In this document: piece after piece, positions 18,950 through 28,402 of the stretch
Layout: each line of letters starts with the position of its first letter
How positions within the stretch are numbered: the first letter of the stretch is position 1
NCBI RefSeq assembly: GCF_003048575.1
Contig: NZ_PIRZ01000002.1
Span: 326,795 to 390,794, forward strand
Reading direction: 5' to 3'
DNA from: Campylobacter concisus
GTDB taxonomy: Bacteria; Campylobacterota; Campylobacteria; Campylobacterales; Campylobacteraceae
Length of the DNA: 64,000 bases
Program-made: the position numbers and the translations under genes
Notes under the pieces: generated by a model
What the model was told of the DNA's origin: nothing
Seen by the model: only the letters and a program-made list of their open reading frames with translations
Databases searched by the model: none

Positions 18950-20005
18950 TTAAAGCTTCGCTTTTAGAGCCATTATCCTCTTGTATGAAGCGTCGATTCG
19001 CTCTTTGCTGATCTTTTTCTCATTTACAGCATCGATTATGATCTGAGTGACTAGATCGGCTGTTCTTTGGTTATTTATCTTAAACTCGCTAAAAAGTAAG
19101 ATGTCGCCACCAGCGTTTATAAATTTCACCACTTTTTGCGCTAAAGCTTCGTCGCCAACGCCTTTCATCAGTATATCATCGCTGATAACCACGCCATTAA
19201 ATTTAAGCTCATTTCGCAAGAGATCGGTTATTATTTTTTTAGAAAGTGTGGCTGGATTGTCCTCGTCGATGCCCTTTACAAAAAGGTGTCCAATCATGAT
19301 GATCTGCGCTCTACCTGTGCTTATCGCGTCTTTGTATGGCAGTAGCGCATCTTTGCTTAACGTGACCTCGCTCTTATTTTTATGTGAGTCCTCTTTTGAG
19401 CTGCCGTGCCCTGGGAAGTGTTTAAGCGTCGTTAGGATGCTCTGCTCTTTAAATGCGTCCATAAAAGCATCAGCATAGATCACCACCTTGCTTGCATACT
19501 CGCTAAACGCCCTTTGCTTTGCAGCGATAATCGGAGAGCTTTCATCGTGCAGATCGACCACTGGGGCGAAATTTAAATTTATGCCGCACTCCTTTAAATT
19601 TATAGCCATTTTTAAGTAGAGATCGTATGCACTTTTGATATCAAGCGTACTTGCGACCTCGTATGCGCTAGGATATGGGCCGTCAAAGCTCTTATCCTTC
19701 ATGCGGCTTACATTGCCGCCCTCTTCGTCAATAGCGATAAAAATTTTAGGACTTTTTTCTTTGATTGCTTTTATGCTAGATTTTAGCTGGACTTTGTTGG
19801 TGATGTTTCTGCCAAGTAGCATCACACCGCCAAATCTCTCATATCCAGCGTCACTTAACATCGCGCGAAACGCAGCGTCTTTTGTACTAGCTCCGTTAAA
19901 GCCAACCATTATCATTTGCGAGACTTTGGCTCTTAGGCTCACTTCTGCGCCATTAAGCCCCAAAGCAAAAATGGCCACAAAAAGTATAAATTTTAATGCT
20001 TTCAT
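18950..20005 (-). CDS. nagZ: Glycoside hydrolase family 3 beta-N-acetylhexosaminidase
   Basis: Hydrolyses N-acetylglucosamine from 1,6-anhydro-muropeptides or related glycans. The 351-residue protein carries IDEEGGNVSRM (substrate loop), KHFPGHGSSKEDSHK with the catalytic His/Asp loop typical of NagZ, and a nucleophile Asp in VVISDDILMKG. An N-terminal hydrophobic stretch (about 1-19, ending LGLNGA) reads as a signal peptide, so unlike cytoplasmic E. coli NagZ it is probably exported. The start overlaps the gpsA stop by 4 nt. Confidence 0.88.
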   Translation of the reverse strand: MKALKFILFVAIFALGLNGAEVSLRAKVSQMIMVGFNGASTKDAAFRAMLSDAGYERFGGVMLLGRNITNKVQLKSSIKAIKEKSPKIFIAIDEEGGNVSRMKDKSFDGPYPSAYEVASTLDIKSAYDLYLKMAINLKECGINLNFAPVVDLHDESSPIIAAKQRAFSEYASKVVIYADAFMDAFKEQSILTTLKHFPGHGSSKEDSHKNKSEVTLSKDALLPYKDAISTGRAQIIMIGHLFVKGIDEDNPATLSKKIITDLLRNELKFNGVVISDDILMKGVGDEALAQKVVKFINAGGDILLFSEFKINNQRTADLVTQIIIDAVNEKKISKERIDASYKRIMALKAKL

Positions 20006-20892
20006 CTTCTTCCTAAAAGTGATTTTACACTCTCAAAAACGTCTTTGCCATTTAGCATATTTTCAACCTCGCTAGCGATAGGCACATATATACCCTTTTC
20101 TTTGGCGATCTTGCTAATAGCCCTTGCAGTATCGACGCCCTCAGCCACTTCGCCAAGCTCATTTAAAATTTTTTCTAATCTCTCGTGCCTTGCGATACCA
20201 AGACCTACGCGGTAGTTGCGCGAAAGTATCGATGAGGCAGTCAAAAAAAGATCACCTGCACCGCTTAGCCCCATAAATGTATCATCTTTTGCACCAAAAA
20301 ATTTGCCAAATCTAGCCATCTCAACAAGCCCTCGTGAAATAAGGCTTGCTCTTGCATTGTTACCAAGACCAAGTCCGTCACAGATACCCCCAGCTATGGC
20401 GATCACGTTTTTATACGCCCCACACACTTCAGCTCCAATCACATCATCTGAGGTATAGGCTTTCATATAGCTTGGAAAAAATGAGGCAAATTTTAAAGCT
20501 AAATTTTCATTTTTAGAATTTACCACCAAAGCACAAGGAAGCTTCTGCATGATCTCTTTTGCAAAGGTCGGTCCTGAGAGAAAGGCCAAATTTTCTCTAT
20601 CAACAAAGTCTTCATAAATTTCATTTAAAAATTTAAGATTTGCCGTGTCTATGCCCTTGCTAGCGACTAAGATCTTTTGGCCTTTGTTTTTGTAGTTTTG
20701 CTTTAGCCATAAATTTGTAGCTTGAGTTGGGATCGTGCAGACTAGATATTCGCATTCCAAAGCTTCATCCAAGCTTACAAAATTTGAAATCTCTCTTGGC
20801 GTTCTTGAGCTGATGACGCACTCGTTATTTTCACTAAATGCGTGAAATAGCGCACTGCCCCACTTGCCAGCTCCAATAACTGCTATGCTCAT
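20002..20892 (-). CDS. gpsA: Glycerol-3-phosphate dehydrogenase [NAD(P)+]
   Basis: Reduces dihydroxyacetone phosphate to sn-glycerol 3-phosphate for phospholipid synthesis. The 296-residue protein starts with the dinucleotide-binding motif VIGAGKWGSALFHAF (4-18), has the GPTFAKE segment, and the catalytic-lysine region AYKNVIAIAGGICDGLGLGNN. It lies 12 nt downstream of gatB and overlaps nagZ by 4 nt. Confidence 0.95.
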   Translation of the reverse strand: MSIAVIGAGKWGSALFHAFSENNECVISSRTPREISNFVSLDEALECEYLVCTIPTQATNLWLKQNYKNKGQKILVASKGIDTANLKFLNEIYEDFVDRENLAFLSGPTFAKEIMQKLPCALVVNSKNENLALKFASFFPSYMKAYTSDDVIGAEVCGAYKNVIAIAGGICDGLGLGNNARASLISRGLVEMARFGKFFGAKDDTFMGLSGAGDLFLTASSILSRNYRVGLGIARHERLEKILNELGEVAEGVDTARAISKIAKEKGIYVPIASEVENMLNGKDVFESVKSLLGRR

Positions 20893-20904
20893 TTTAGCCC
20901 TTTT

Positions 20905-22326
20905 TTAGCCTATTTTGGCCTTTAAAAGCTCATTGACCTTGCCTGGATTAAAGGCACCCTTGCCCTCTTTCATCACCTGACCGACAAAGAAGCCAAACAT
21001 CTTATCTTTGCCGTTTTTATACTCTTCGACTTTGTCAGTATTTGCAGCCAAAATTTGATCTATGATCGCAATAATCGCTGAGTCGTCGCTCACTTGTTTT
21101 AAGCCAAGCTTTTCGATGACACTATCGACGTCCGCGTCATTTTCCATAAGGTAGTCAAGCACCTCTTTTGCAGCCTTGCCACTTATCGTTCCATCTTCTA
21201 TGCGTTTTAGTAAATTTATCATCTTGGTGCTGCCAACTGGGCTTGTCTCGATCGTTACGCCGTTATTTAAGCGACCAAGAAGCTCGACTATGAGCCACGT
21301 AGTAGCGAGCTTTGGTTGAATTCCAGCAGCGATCAGCTCTTCAAAATATCTAGCCATCTCAACGCTTTGAGTTAAATTTAGTGCATCACTCTCTTTTACG
21401 CCTAGCTCACTAACATATCTTGCGACCTTTTGCTCGGCAAGCTCTGGAATTTTTATCGCTTCGTTATACATATCTTCTGGGATCTCAACTGGCAGCAAGT
21501 CAGGATCAGGGAAGTATCTATACTCCGCACTATCCTCTTTGCCACGCATAGATCTTGTCACTAAATTTGTCGTGTCAAACAGCCTTGTCTCTTGATAGAC
21601 TTCTTGGTCGTATTTGCCATCTTCCCAAGCTGCACTTTGGCGCTCCACCTCGTAATCGATCGCTTTTTGGATAAATTTAAATGAGTTTAGATTTTTTATC
21701 TCAACTCTTGTATAAAGCTTGGTATCGCCTTTTGGACGGATAGAGACGTTTGCGTCGCAGCGGAAGCTACCTTCCTGCATATTTGCGTCGCTGATATTTA
21801 AAAAGCGAAGGATTGAGTGTAGTTTTTTAAGATAAGCCACCGCCTCGTCGCTACTTCTAAGGTCTGGCTCGCTAACTATCTCAAGAAGCGGCGTGCCAGC
21901 TCTATTTAGATCAACCAGACTCTCGATTTCTTCGTGGATGTTCTTGCCAGCGTCCTCTTCAAGGTGTGCTCTTGTTACGCCGATGCGTTTTTTAGTACCA
22001 TTTACGTCGATTATTAGCTCGCCACCTTCTACGATAGGAATCTCAAACTGTGAAATTTGATAGGCCTTTGGGAGATCCGGATAGAAGTAGTTTTTTCTAT
22101 TAAAGACTGATTTTTTATTTATCTTAGCGTTTATCGCCGTACCAAAGCTGATCGCTTTTTTGACAGCTTCTTTGTTTAGCACAGGTAGCGCTCCAGGAAG
22201 TGCTAGGCAGGTTGGGCAAACGTGAGTATTTGCCTCGTCACCGAAGCTAGTTGAGCAAGAGCAGAAAATTTTAGTTTTTGTATTAAGCTGAGTATGAACT
22301 TCTAAACCGATAACGACTTCAAACAT
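20905..22326 (-). CDS. gatB: Aspartyl/glutamyl-tRNA amidotransferase subunit B
   Basis: tRNA-binding kinase subunit of GatCAB, which amidates Glu-tRNA(Gln) and, in many bacteria, Asp-tRNA(Asn). About 473 residues, standard for the family: [20 protein letters not shown] at the start, a zinc-type cysteine set including CPTCLALPG, and the C-terminal YqeY-like tail. The frame extends upstream to a TTG at 22350, but the ATG at 22326 has AAAGG about 7 nt ahead and matches the family N terminus (MFEVVIG). gatA and gatC are not in the window. Confidence 0.96.
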   Translation of the reverse strand: MFEVVIGLEVHTQLNTKTKIFCSCSTSFGDEANTHVCPTCLALPGALPVLNKEAVKKAISFGTAINAKINKKSVFNRKNYFYPDLPKAYQISQFEIPIVEGGELIIDVNGTKKRIGVTRAHLEEDAGKNIHEEIESLVDLNRAGTPLLEIVSEPDLRSSDEAVAYLKKLHSILRFLNISDANMQEGSFRCDANVSIRPKGDTKLYTRVEIKNLNSFKFIQKAIDYEVERQSAAWEDGKYDQEVYQETRLFDTTNLVTRSMRGKEDSAEYRYFPDPDLLPVEIPEDMYNEAIKIPELAEQKVARYVSELGVKESDALNLTQSVEMARYFEELIAAGIQPKLATTWLIVELLGRLNNGVTIETSPVGSTKMINLLKRIEDGTISGKAAKEVLDYLMENDADVDSVIEKLGLKQVSDDSAIIAIIDQILAANTDKVEEYKNGKDKMFGFFVGQVMKEGKGAFNPGKVNELLKAKIG

Positions 22327-22459
22327 ATTTTTACCTTTAAATTTATGCAAATTTTTAAGGCATATTTTAGCGATACTTTCTTTTAAAATATCTAAAAATG
22401 AGCGTTTTGACTGGAAAATAAAGAAGGTGATTTAGAAATTTAAAGAATTTTAAAAAGTA

Positions 22460-22483
22460 AAAGCCATATAAAAATATGGCTTT
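22460..22483 (-). terminator. Terminator downstream of atpB
   Basis: Perfect 9-bp stem (AAAGCCATA / TATGGCTTT) with a 6-nt loop just after the atpB stop. On the minus strand it is followed by TTTTACTTTTT, a good U-tract. Confidence 0.7.
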
Positions 22484-22488
22484 AAATT

Positions 22489-23172
22489 TTAATGCTCGTG
22501 CTCACTAATAGCAACGGCACCAGCTAGATAAACGTAAGTTAGCATCATAAAGATAAATGTTTGCAAAACAGCCATAAGCGTTAGAAGCGCAAAAGCTGGA
22601 AGTGGAGCAAACCAAGGCGCAAGTGTAAGCATCGCAAGTAAGAACAAATCATCGCCTTTGATGTTACCAAAAAGACGAAATGATAGCGAAACTACACGTG
22701 AAAGATGCGAGATGACTTCAACTGGAAACATAATAGGAGCTAGAAATTTATTCGGCCCCATAAAGTGCCCAAAGTATTTGAAAAATCCATTTTCTCTAAT
22801 GCCCTCAAAGTTGTAATAAACAAATACAACTAAAGCCAAAACTAGAGTTAAATTTAGACTTGATGTTGGTGACTCAAATCCAGGAATAATACCTACAACA
22901 TTTGAAAAAAATACGATAAAACCGATAGTTGCAACAAGTGGGAGATATTTCCTTGCTAGTTTTTCACTACCTAAAGTATCTCTTCCCATAGATATAACAC
23001 CCTCTAAATAAGCTTCAACTATATTTTGAAGACCTCTTGGTACAAGCTGCATCTTACTCCTTGCTATATAAGCAACTATGATAACAATCAAAGCTACAAG
23101 CAGAAAGTGAAACGCATAGATAAAGGCGTGGGAGCTATTTAGGAAATTTGAAAATAGAAACAAATCTTTCAT
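22489..23172 (-). CDS. atpB: F1Fo ATP synthase subunit a
   Basis: Proton-channel subunit of the membrane Fo sector; 227 residues with five to six membrane spans. The essential arginine is in [10 protein letters not shown], and the C-terminal half has the conserved [26 protein letters not shown] span. It stands alone, away from other atp genes, as is usual in Campylobacterota. It has AAGG about 7 nt before the ATG and its own terminator. Confidence 0.95.
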   Translation of the reverse strand: MKDLFLFSNFLNSSHAFIYAFHFLLVALIVIIVAYIARSKMQLVPRGLQNIVEAYLEGVISMGRDTLGSEKLARKYLPLVATIGFIVFFSNVVGIIPGFESPTSSLNLTLVLALVVFVYYNFEGIRENGFFKYFGHFMGPNKFLAPIMFPVEVISHLSRVVSLSFRLFGNIKGDDLFLLAMLTLAPWFAPLPAFALLTLMAVLQTFIFMMLTYVYLAGAVAISEHEH

Positions 23173-23237
23173 TAATTTACCTTGGATTTAGAATTTTGCG
23201 TGATTGTAACAAAATTATTGTTAAAACATTTTTAATT

Positions 23238-23999
23238 TTAAGCCTTGAAGTAGTCAAAAAGCAGTTTGCAAATGGTCACTGCAACTACCATTAGAAACAT
23301 TGTTCTAATAAATTTTACTTCTCTTTTAATGACAAGATTTGATCCAAAATATGCGCCTAAAATTTGACCAACTGCCATCAAAAGTCCAACAGCCCAAAGC
23401 ATCTGCCCACCAGCTATAAAAATGCCAAGGGCAACGATATTGCTAGTAAAATTTAAGAGTTTTGTATGAGCGACAGCCTTTTTTAAATTTAGCCCAATTA
23501 ATACTACTATCGCAAATGTCCAAAAAGAGCCTGTTCCTGGACCAAAAAAACCATCATAAAAGCCAAGCATTAGTCCAAAAACTACATAAAATAGCTTTTC
23601 ATTCATCTTTGCAACTCTATCATTTTCACCGACTTTTGGCATAAAAAGTGTATAGATAAAAATAGCAATCAGTAAAAATGGGATAATTATCTTTAAAAAA
23701 TTTGTATTTAAAAATAGGATAACCACCGCTCCGATGATAGCTCCAATGAAAGTAAAAACGATACCTACAAAGCACTCTTTATAATTAATTAATCCCCGTT
23801 TTGTAAAATTTAGAGTCGCTGTAAAGCTACCAAAAACTCCTTGAAGCTTATTTGTGCCAAGTGCAAGGTGTGGTGGCACACCCATCGCCATAATAGCTGG
23901 AAGCGTTATAAGCCCACCTCCACCAGCGATAGAATCGATAAAACCGCCTAAAAATGCAGCTACAAAAAAAACGACATAGCTAAGTAGATCAAATTCCAT
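23238..23999 (-). CDS. TauE/SafE (TSUP) family membrane transporter
   Basis: A 253-residue integral membrane protein with about eight hydrophobic segments. The N-terminal GGFIDSIAGGGGLITLPA and the second repeat GFYDGFFGPGTGSFW are the paired family motifs. Members move sulfite, organosulfonates or other small organic anions; the substrate is not evident here. It lies between atpB and sodC and is probably transcribed alone. Confidence 0.88.
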   Translation of the reverse strand: MEFDLLSYVVFFVAAFLGGFIDSIAGGGGLITLPAIMAMGVPPHLALGTNKLQGVFGSFTATLNFTKRGLINYKECFVGIVFTFIGAIIGAVVILFLNTNFLKIIIPFLLIAIFIYTLFMPKVGENDRVAKMNEKLFYVVFGLMLGFYDGFFGPGTGSFWTFAIVVLIGLNLKKAVAHTKLLNFTSNIVALGIFIAGGQMLWAVGLLMAVGQILGAYFGSNLVIKREVKFIRTMFLMVVAVTICKLLFDYFKA

Positions 24000-24109
24000 T
24001 TTTTGTTCTTTTGATAATTGAAATAAAAGCAGATTGTAATTTATTTGTACTTATCTTTTTGTAAAATTTTTATATTTAAAATGAGAGATTTTTAAAATTT
24101 ATAAATTTA

Positions 24110-24142
24110 AACGAGCCTTTAGATCTAGCTCAAAGACTCGTT
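24110..24142 (-). terminator. Terminator downstream of sodC
   Basis: An 11-bp inverted repeat with a single G-U wobble on the minus strand (AACGAGTCTTT ... AAAGGCTCGTT), just after the sodC stop and followed by TTTAAATTT. Confidence 0.6.
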
Positions 24143-24153
24143 TATTAAAGTGA

Positions 24154-24690
24154 CTACTTAATAACGCCACAAAGCATTCTAGCACCGCCACCGCCAAGTG
24201 CTTTTGGGTTGTCGCTATGATTATCACCACCAACATGAACCATTAGTGAGTGACCTTTTAGCTCGTCAAGACTCTTTATCTTTGGAGCTAGCACTGGATA
24301 GTTCGCATTGCCCTCAGTATCTACGTAAAGTGCTGGCAAATCGCCTTTGTGACCCTTGTCGTCCCATGCAAAAGAGTGCATCTTTGTGCCAGCTGGATCC
24401 CAGTGACCGCCTGCTTTCATACCAAGGCCTTTTTCAGTCGCACCACAGTCAGCATTTTCATGGATGTGAAATCCGTGTAGTCCTGCAGTAAGTCCTTTTA
24501 AATTTGGAAAAAATGCAACGCCGTAGTTTGTCTTAACAGCTACTACTTCGCCGACACTCTTATCGCCCTTCTCGCTTAGTTCATTAACAGGTATAACTAG
24601 ATGCTCTCCAGCTTTTGCATCAAAGTGATGACCTTCGTGAGCAAAAAGCAAAGTTCCTAGAACTGCACTTAGTAAAACGATTTTTTTCAT
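24154..24690 (-). CDS. sodC: Periplasmic Cu/Zn superoxide dismutase
   Basis: Dismutates superoxide in the periplasm. The 178-residue precursor has a signal peptide (about 1-17, [17 protein letters not shown]). Metal ligands expected in the family are visible: His75 and His77 in GFHIHE, further His in the GGHWDP loop, and His152 in MVHVGGDNH. Cys82 and Cys174 would form the conserved disulfide, and Arg171 guides substrate. A consensus AAGGAG precedes the ATG, which suggests strong translation. Confidence 0.95.
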   Translation of the reverse strand: MKKIVLLSAVLGTLLFAHEGHHFDAKAGEHLVIPVNELSEKGDKSVGEVVAVKTNYGVAFFPNLKGLTAGLHGFHIHENADCGATEKGLGMKAGGHWDPAGTKMHSFAWDDKGHKGDLPALYVDTEGNANYPVLAPKIKSLDELKGHSLMVHVGGDNHSDNPKALGGGGARMLCGVIK

Positions 24691-24756
24691 ACAAGCTCCT
24701 TATGGATAAAATTGTATGGCAAGTCTACCCTAAATTTAAAAATTTAGCAATAATTT

Positions 24757-25524
24757 TTATTTTTTGAGATTTTTTATGATAGTTTCTAACTCTTTACTCT
24801 GCCCTATTCTATAAAGCGCGAAGTCGTATTTTATCGGGTCTAGCTCGTCAAATTCTCTAAGTTTTTTTGTAAGATCCATGACTGCTTTGAAATCGTAGCT
24901 CTTTCTGTTTATAAGTCCTAAATTTAAAGAAACTCTATGCGTATGAACATCAAGCGGCATCAAAAGCCTATCTTTTGGTAAATTTTTAAATAATCCAAGG
25001 TCGATGTCGCTATCCCTTACCATCCAGCGAAGATACATGTTATAGCGTTTATATGGGCTTTGTGGCTCTTTATCAAAACTCTTACCAAAGAAAAACTCAT
25101 ATCCGTCCGAGCGGTAAGAATTTAGCTTATATATAAATTTGATAAGCTCATTTACGCCCTCTATCATCTCGCCATTTTTTGCAAGGCCTTGACGTAAAAT
25201 TTCCTCTATCTCGCCCTCTTTTTTAAGGCGTGAGAGAGTGATAAAAATTTCTTTTACGTCGTTTTCATTTTGAAAGCGGTATTTGAAATTTGATAAATTT
25301 TTCTTGATATTTTTCTCACTCTCATAAAGCAAGCTAAAATCAAGCGAATTTAGAAATTTTACTATCATTTTTGCGTTGCCATATGCAAATAACGCACAAA
25401 TGAGCGCTATATTTGGCTCTTTAAATTTAGAGGCGACTTGGAGTGGGTCTGGGGCGTCAAATAGCCCCGAGTTTGTATTTTTACTAAGTACGTGCGAGTC
25501 TAAAAGGCTCTTTAGTTCGCTCAT
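24757..25524 (-). CDS. TIGR02757 family protein (DUF2400)
   Basis: A 255-residue protein resembling the TIGR02757/DUF2400 family, found in Campylobacterota and Bacteroidetes; no activity is established. Visible are YRFQNENDVKEIF, the region LYLRWMVRDSDIDLGLF and PLDVHTHRVSLNLGL, whose spacing recalls helix-hairpin-helix DNA glycosylase folds, though this is inference. It overlaps the end of flgK by 4 nt, so it is read from the flagellar transcript. Confidence 0.75.
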   Translation of the reverse strand: MSELKSLLDSHVLSKNTNSGLFDAPDPLQVASKFKEPNIALICALFAYGNAKMIVKFLNSLDFSLLYESEKNIKKNLSNFKYRFQNENDVKEIFITLSRLKKEGEIEEILRQGLAKNGEMIEGVNELIKFIYKLNSYRSDGYEFFFGKSFDKEPQSPYKRYNMYLRWMVRDSDIDLGLFKNLPKDRLLMPLDVHTHRVSLNLGLINRKSYDFKAVMDLTKKLREFDELDPIKYDFALYRIGQSKELETIIKNLKK

Positions 25525-27392
25525 TGTTTTAGTGAAAGAAGTGTGTCAAGCATCTGATCAACGGTCGTGATGATCTTTGCCGCTGCGCCGTAACTTGCTT
25601 GAAAGCGGATCAAATTTGTAAGCTCTTCGTTCGTATCTACGCCACTTGTTGATTGAAATTCCTCTTCAGCTGTCTTTTGCAAAGACGTATTTGTATCGTG
25701 GATCGTATTATTCGCCTCTGTATCACTCGCCATGTCAGTCGTAAGATAGCGGTAATATCCCTCGATCGTCTCATCTCTATCAAGCGCTATGCCACTTGAG
25801 TAAAAGGTCTGCTTTTGATACTGAAGCTGGATCATTTTATTTGCAACTTCATTATTTCCGATAACTGGCTTTGAGTAGGCACGAAGCTTTGTGTGGTCTT
25901 GGGTAAAATTTTGATTTATGCCGATACTATTTGAGTCAGTACCTGAAAAAAATCTATTTATGCCAACAGCGCCTGGAAAATTTGTGCCGTGATCGACTAT
26001 CGATATGCTATAAAGCCCTTGAGCTTGTTTTGGAATGAGAGAAAATGTGCCTTTTTTAGTATTTTTATCATAAAAATATGACGCCTCAAAAAAGTCATCA
26101 ACGTCATTTAGCATATTATTGTCTTTATTGTCATCTGAGTTTGAGTTAAAGTCTTTGACGATAGAGTTGCCATATCTTGTATCATTCATCGTCGTCGTAC
26201 CATTTACATTTATAGTTTTTCTGGCCACGACATTGCCTTTGTTATCATAAACAATAGCTTCAAAACTTCCGTTTCTTATACTATTATCATGATTCATCAA
26301 CGTCTTATCGCCTTCTAAATAACTTATCGGATCTGAGTTAGAAATTTCAACTGCGGATTCGGCATAGATATTATTTGTACTTGTTATCAAGGTTTTACTA
26401 AATGTATTTAAATTATCAATGTATTTTTGGATCGTTCCATCGCTAAATTTATCATTATCTGGCTCGTAGTTTCTACCCCTAAGATCAAGTGCAGCTCCGA
26501 TTTTACCGCCTGTAATCTTTTCTTCCATTGGGATTCTTCTGCCATCTTCTCTTTCATAATAAATTTTTGTATATCGTCCACTTTCAGTTGAACTCATAGA
26601 AATTTCATGAAAATTTACACCATCAACGATACTTACACCGCCAATATTTAGATTGTAGTATTTTCCTTGATCTGTTATTCCTGTATCTACCCTAGAATTG
26701 CTCTTTAGATCACTTTTATAAACTGCTGTATTTACCAGCTTTGACATCGCAAGCTCAAGCTCATCACGTTTATCACGAAGATCATTTGCATTTATTTTTA
26801 TACCAGCGTCCGCGCCTGATTCTATTCTTTGGATTTGCTTATTAATATTTGCTATTTGCCTGCCTAGCGAATTTATCTCATTTATATTTATTTTTATCGT
26901 TTCATCAATCTTTTCATGCATATCATAAAGCATCTTTGACGAGCGGTTAATACTTGCAGTCAATACACTTGCTTTATTTATCAAATTTACTTTTTGAGCA
27001 CCTGCATTAGGGTTTGAAGCAAAGTTATTCCATGCGGAAAAATACTCCTGAATATCTTTCACCATTCCATTATCTTTTAGGTCAGGAAAATATTTTGTAG
27101 CTTCTTGTAAAATTCTTTGTTTATAGGCTGTATTTTCTAAATTTGACGATGAGTATTTTAGTCTTGAGTAGGCAAACTCATCATGAAGCCTTGTTATAGT
27201 ATCTACTTGTGTGCCTGTGCCAACTCCGCCAGGGACTGTATTCATCGCTGGAGATGCAGATTGGACAACACGCTGCCTTGTATAGTAGTTGCTATCGGCA
27301 TTTGCGATATTATTTCCGGTTGTACTTATTTGAAGCTGGGCTGCATTTAGTCCTGAAACACCCGTGCCTAATGACATAAAAATATTAGCCAT
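25521..27392 (-). CDS. flgK: Flagellar hook-filament junction protein FlgK (HAP1)
   Basis: Forms the junction between hook and filament. The 623-residue protein starts with the export/polymerisation segment SLGTGVSGLNAAQLQISTTGNNIANADSNYYTRQRVV and ends with the coiled D0 helix EELTNLIRFQASYGAAAKIITTVDQMLDTLLSL, both typical of rod-hook-HAP proteins. FlgN, its probable chaperone, is encoded immediately upstream with a 3-nt gap; this is the third gene of flgM-flgN-flgK. Confidence 0.95.
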   Translation of the reverse strand: MANIFMSLGTGVSGLNAAQLQISTTGNNIANADSNYYTRQRVVQSASPAMNTVPGGVGTGTQVDTITRLHDEFAYSRLKYSSSNLENTAYKQRILQEATKYFPDLKDNGMVKDIQEYFSAWNNFASNPNAGAQKVNLINKASVLTASINRSSKMLYDMHEKIDETIKININEINSLGRQIANINKQIQRIESGADAGIKINANDLRDKRDELELAMSKLVNTAVYKSDLKSNSRVDTGITDQGKYYNLNIGGVSIVDGVNFHEISMSSTESGRYTKIYYEREDGRRIPMEEKITGGKIGAALDLRGRNYEPDNDKFSDGTIQKYIDNLNTFSKTLITSTNNIYAESAVEISNSDPISYLEGDKTLMNHDNSIRNGSFEAIVYDNKGNVVARKTINVNGTTTMNDTRYGNSIVKDFNSNSDDNKDNNMLNDVDDFFEASYFYDKNTKKGTFSLIPKQAQGLYSISIVDHGTNFPGAVGINRFFSGTDSNSIGINQNFTQDHTKLRAYSKPVIGNNEVANKMIQLQYQKQTFYSSGIALDRDETIEGYYRYLTTDMASDTEANNTIHDTNTSLQKTAEEEFQSTSGVDTNEELTNLIRFQASYGAAAKIITTVDQMLDTLLSLKQ

Positions 27393-27395
27393 TTT

Positions 27396-27827
27396 TTAAA
27401 CCCTTGATTTATAAAAATTATTATCTATGCTATTTCCATCTTGGCCGTATTCACTTGCTTTAGTACCAAAAATTTTTTCATTAAGTGAGTCAAAAAATTC
27501 TTTAACAGCAACAACATGTCTTGCATATTCTTTATTTACTTTATGTAAATTTTCAAGCTTTGAACGCATAAGAACAAGCTTTGACTTCACTTCATCGTCT
27601 AAAACGCTAGCAAGTGTAGTCGTACCGCTCTCTTTTGATACCTTTAAAAGCTCTTTATCTAGTGCTCTTTTGGTATCTTCAAATGCACGAACTAAGGCAT
27701 TTTTTTTCTTTACACTCTCATCAACGCTTGAGTGCTTTGCCTCTTTTATATTTGCGATATCTTGTATAGTTAAATTTATAAGCTCATCAAGCTCGCCTAT
27801 AGCCTCGTCCAAAAGCTTTTTTATCAT
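27396..27827 (-). CDS. flgN: FlgN-type flagellar export chaperone
   Basis: A 143-residue, mostly helical, charged protein with no signal peptide. Its position between flgM and flgK, helical composition and length fit FlgN, the cytoplasmic chaperone that delivers FlgK and FlgL to the export gate. Sequence similarity to enteric FlgN is weak, so the call leans on context and on the same order I recall in C. jejuni. Confidence 0.8.
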   Translation of the reverse strand: MIKKLLDEAIGELDELINLTIQDIANIKEAKHSSVDESVKKKNALVRAFEDTKRALDKELLKVSKESGTTTLASVLDDEVKSKLVLMRSKLENLHKVNKEYARHVVAVKEFFDSLNEKIFGTKASEYGQDGNSIDNNFYKSRV

Positions 27828-27840
27828 TTAAAGTCCTTAA

Positions 27841-28050
27841 TTACAGTAATGCATCAGCCACAGCCCTAGCCGTTTTTGAGATATCAACCTGATAAGTGCC
27901 ATTTGCTATGGCATCAGCTATCTCTTTTAGCTTTGCGTTTTCGTTTGTTCTTACTTCTTTATTCTGAGTTTCGACCTTGGCATCGCTATTTTTATTTAGC
28001 GCATTTGCCTGAAAATTTGGTCTTTGGTTCAAAGGCCTTATCATATTCAT
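27841..28050 (-). CDS. flgM: Anti-sigma-28 factor FlgM
   Basis: Holds FliA (sigma-28) inactive until it is exported through the finished hook. The 69-residue protein has the disordered, Asn/Lys-rich N terminus and a C-terminal helix (KLKEIADAIANGTYQVDISKTARAVADAL) that matches FlgM sigma-binding segments. Two ATGs are possible: 28050 is only 1 nt from AGAGG, while 28044 is 7 nt from it and is probably the real start (67 residues). It is preceded by its own sigma-28-like promoter, giving feedback. Confidence 0.9.
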   Translation of the reverse strand: MNMIRPLNQRPNFQANALNKNSDAKVETQNKEVRTNENAKLKEIADAIANGTYQVDISKTARAVADALL

Positions 28051-28079
28051 ACCTCTTAAAATAAAATGTTTATATCACT

Positions 28080-28106
28080 ACATCGGCAGAATATAAATTT
28101 ACTTAA
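28080..28106 (-). promoter_or_regulatory. Sigma-28 (FliA) promoter of flgM
   Basis: Minus strand reads TTAAGTAA, then 11 nt, then GCCGATGT, close to the FliA consensus TAAAGTTT-N11-GCCGATAA with exact spacing. The -10 element ends about 30 nt before flgM and the -35 lies in the end of flgJ. Confidence 0.75.
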
Positions 28107-28402
28107 GAGTCTCTCTTTAAAAAATCGTACAAAAGTTCTGAAAAACCAAGATTTCCGCTCAATGCTTTACTCATTGCATCGTTATACATCGACCTATAAA
28201 TATCACTACCAGCAGCCTTTGGATATAGCGAGTTGTGCTCGTCTTCTTTTAAAGCAATATCAAGTACAGCCTTTACCATATATGCCTCAAATGCATCAGT
28301 TTGCTCTTTTAAAAGTGCATCTTGTTTAGCATTTGTATTTTTTATCTTATTTGCCGAAATTTCATTGTATGAATTTAACGCTAAGGTGTTATCTATTTGC
28401 AT
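28103..28402 (-). CDS. flgJ: Rod-binding protein, FlgJ N-terminal type
   Basis: A 99-residue protein equivalent to only the N-terminal rod-capping domain of enteric FlgJ; the muramidase half is absent, as is usual in Campylobacterota. The segment [18 protein letters not shown] ... [13 protein letters not shown] matches the rod-binding domain. It overlaps the flgI stop by one base, so the two are coupled. Confidence 0.88.
   Translation of the reverse strand: MQIDNTLALNSYNEISANKIKNTNAKQDALLKEQTDAFEAYMVKAVLDIALKEDEHNSLYPKAAGSDIYRSMYNDAMSKALSGNLGFSELLYDFLKRDS

Noticed and set aside
27427..27831. 134-codon open frame opposite flgN
   Set aside because: Ser/Phe-rich translation typical of the antisense of Lys/Glu-rich helices; flgN is supported by context.
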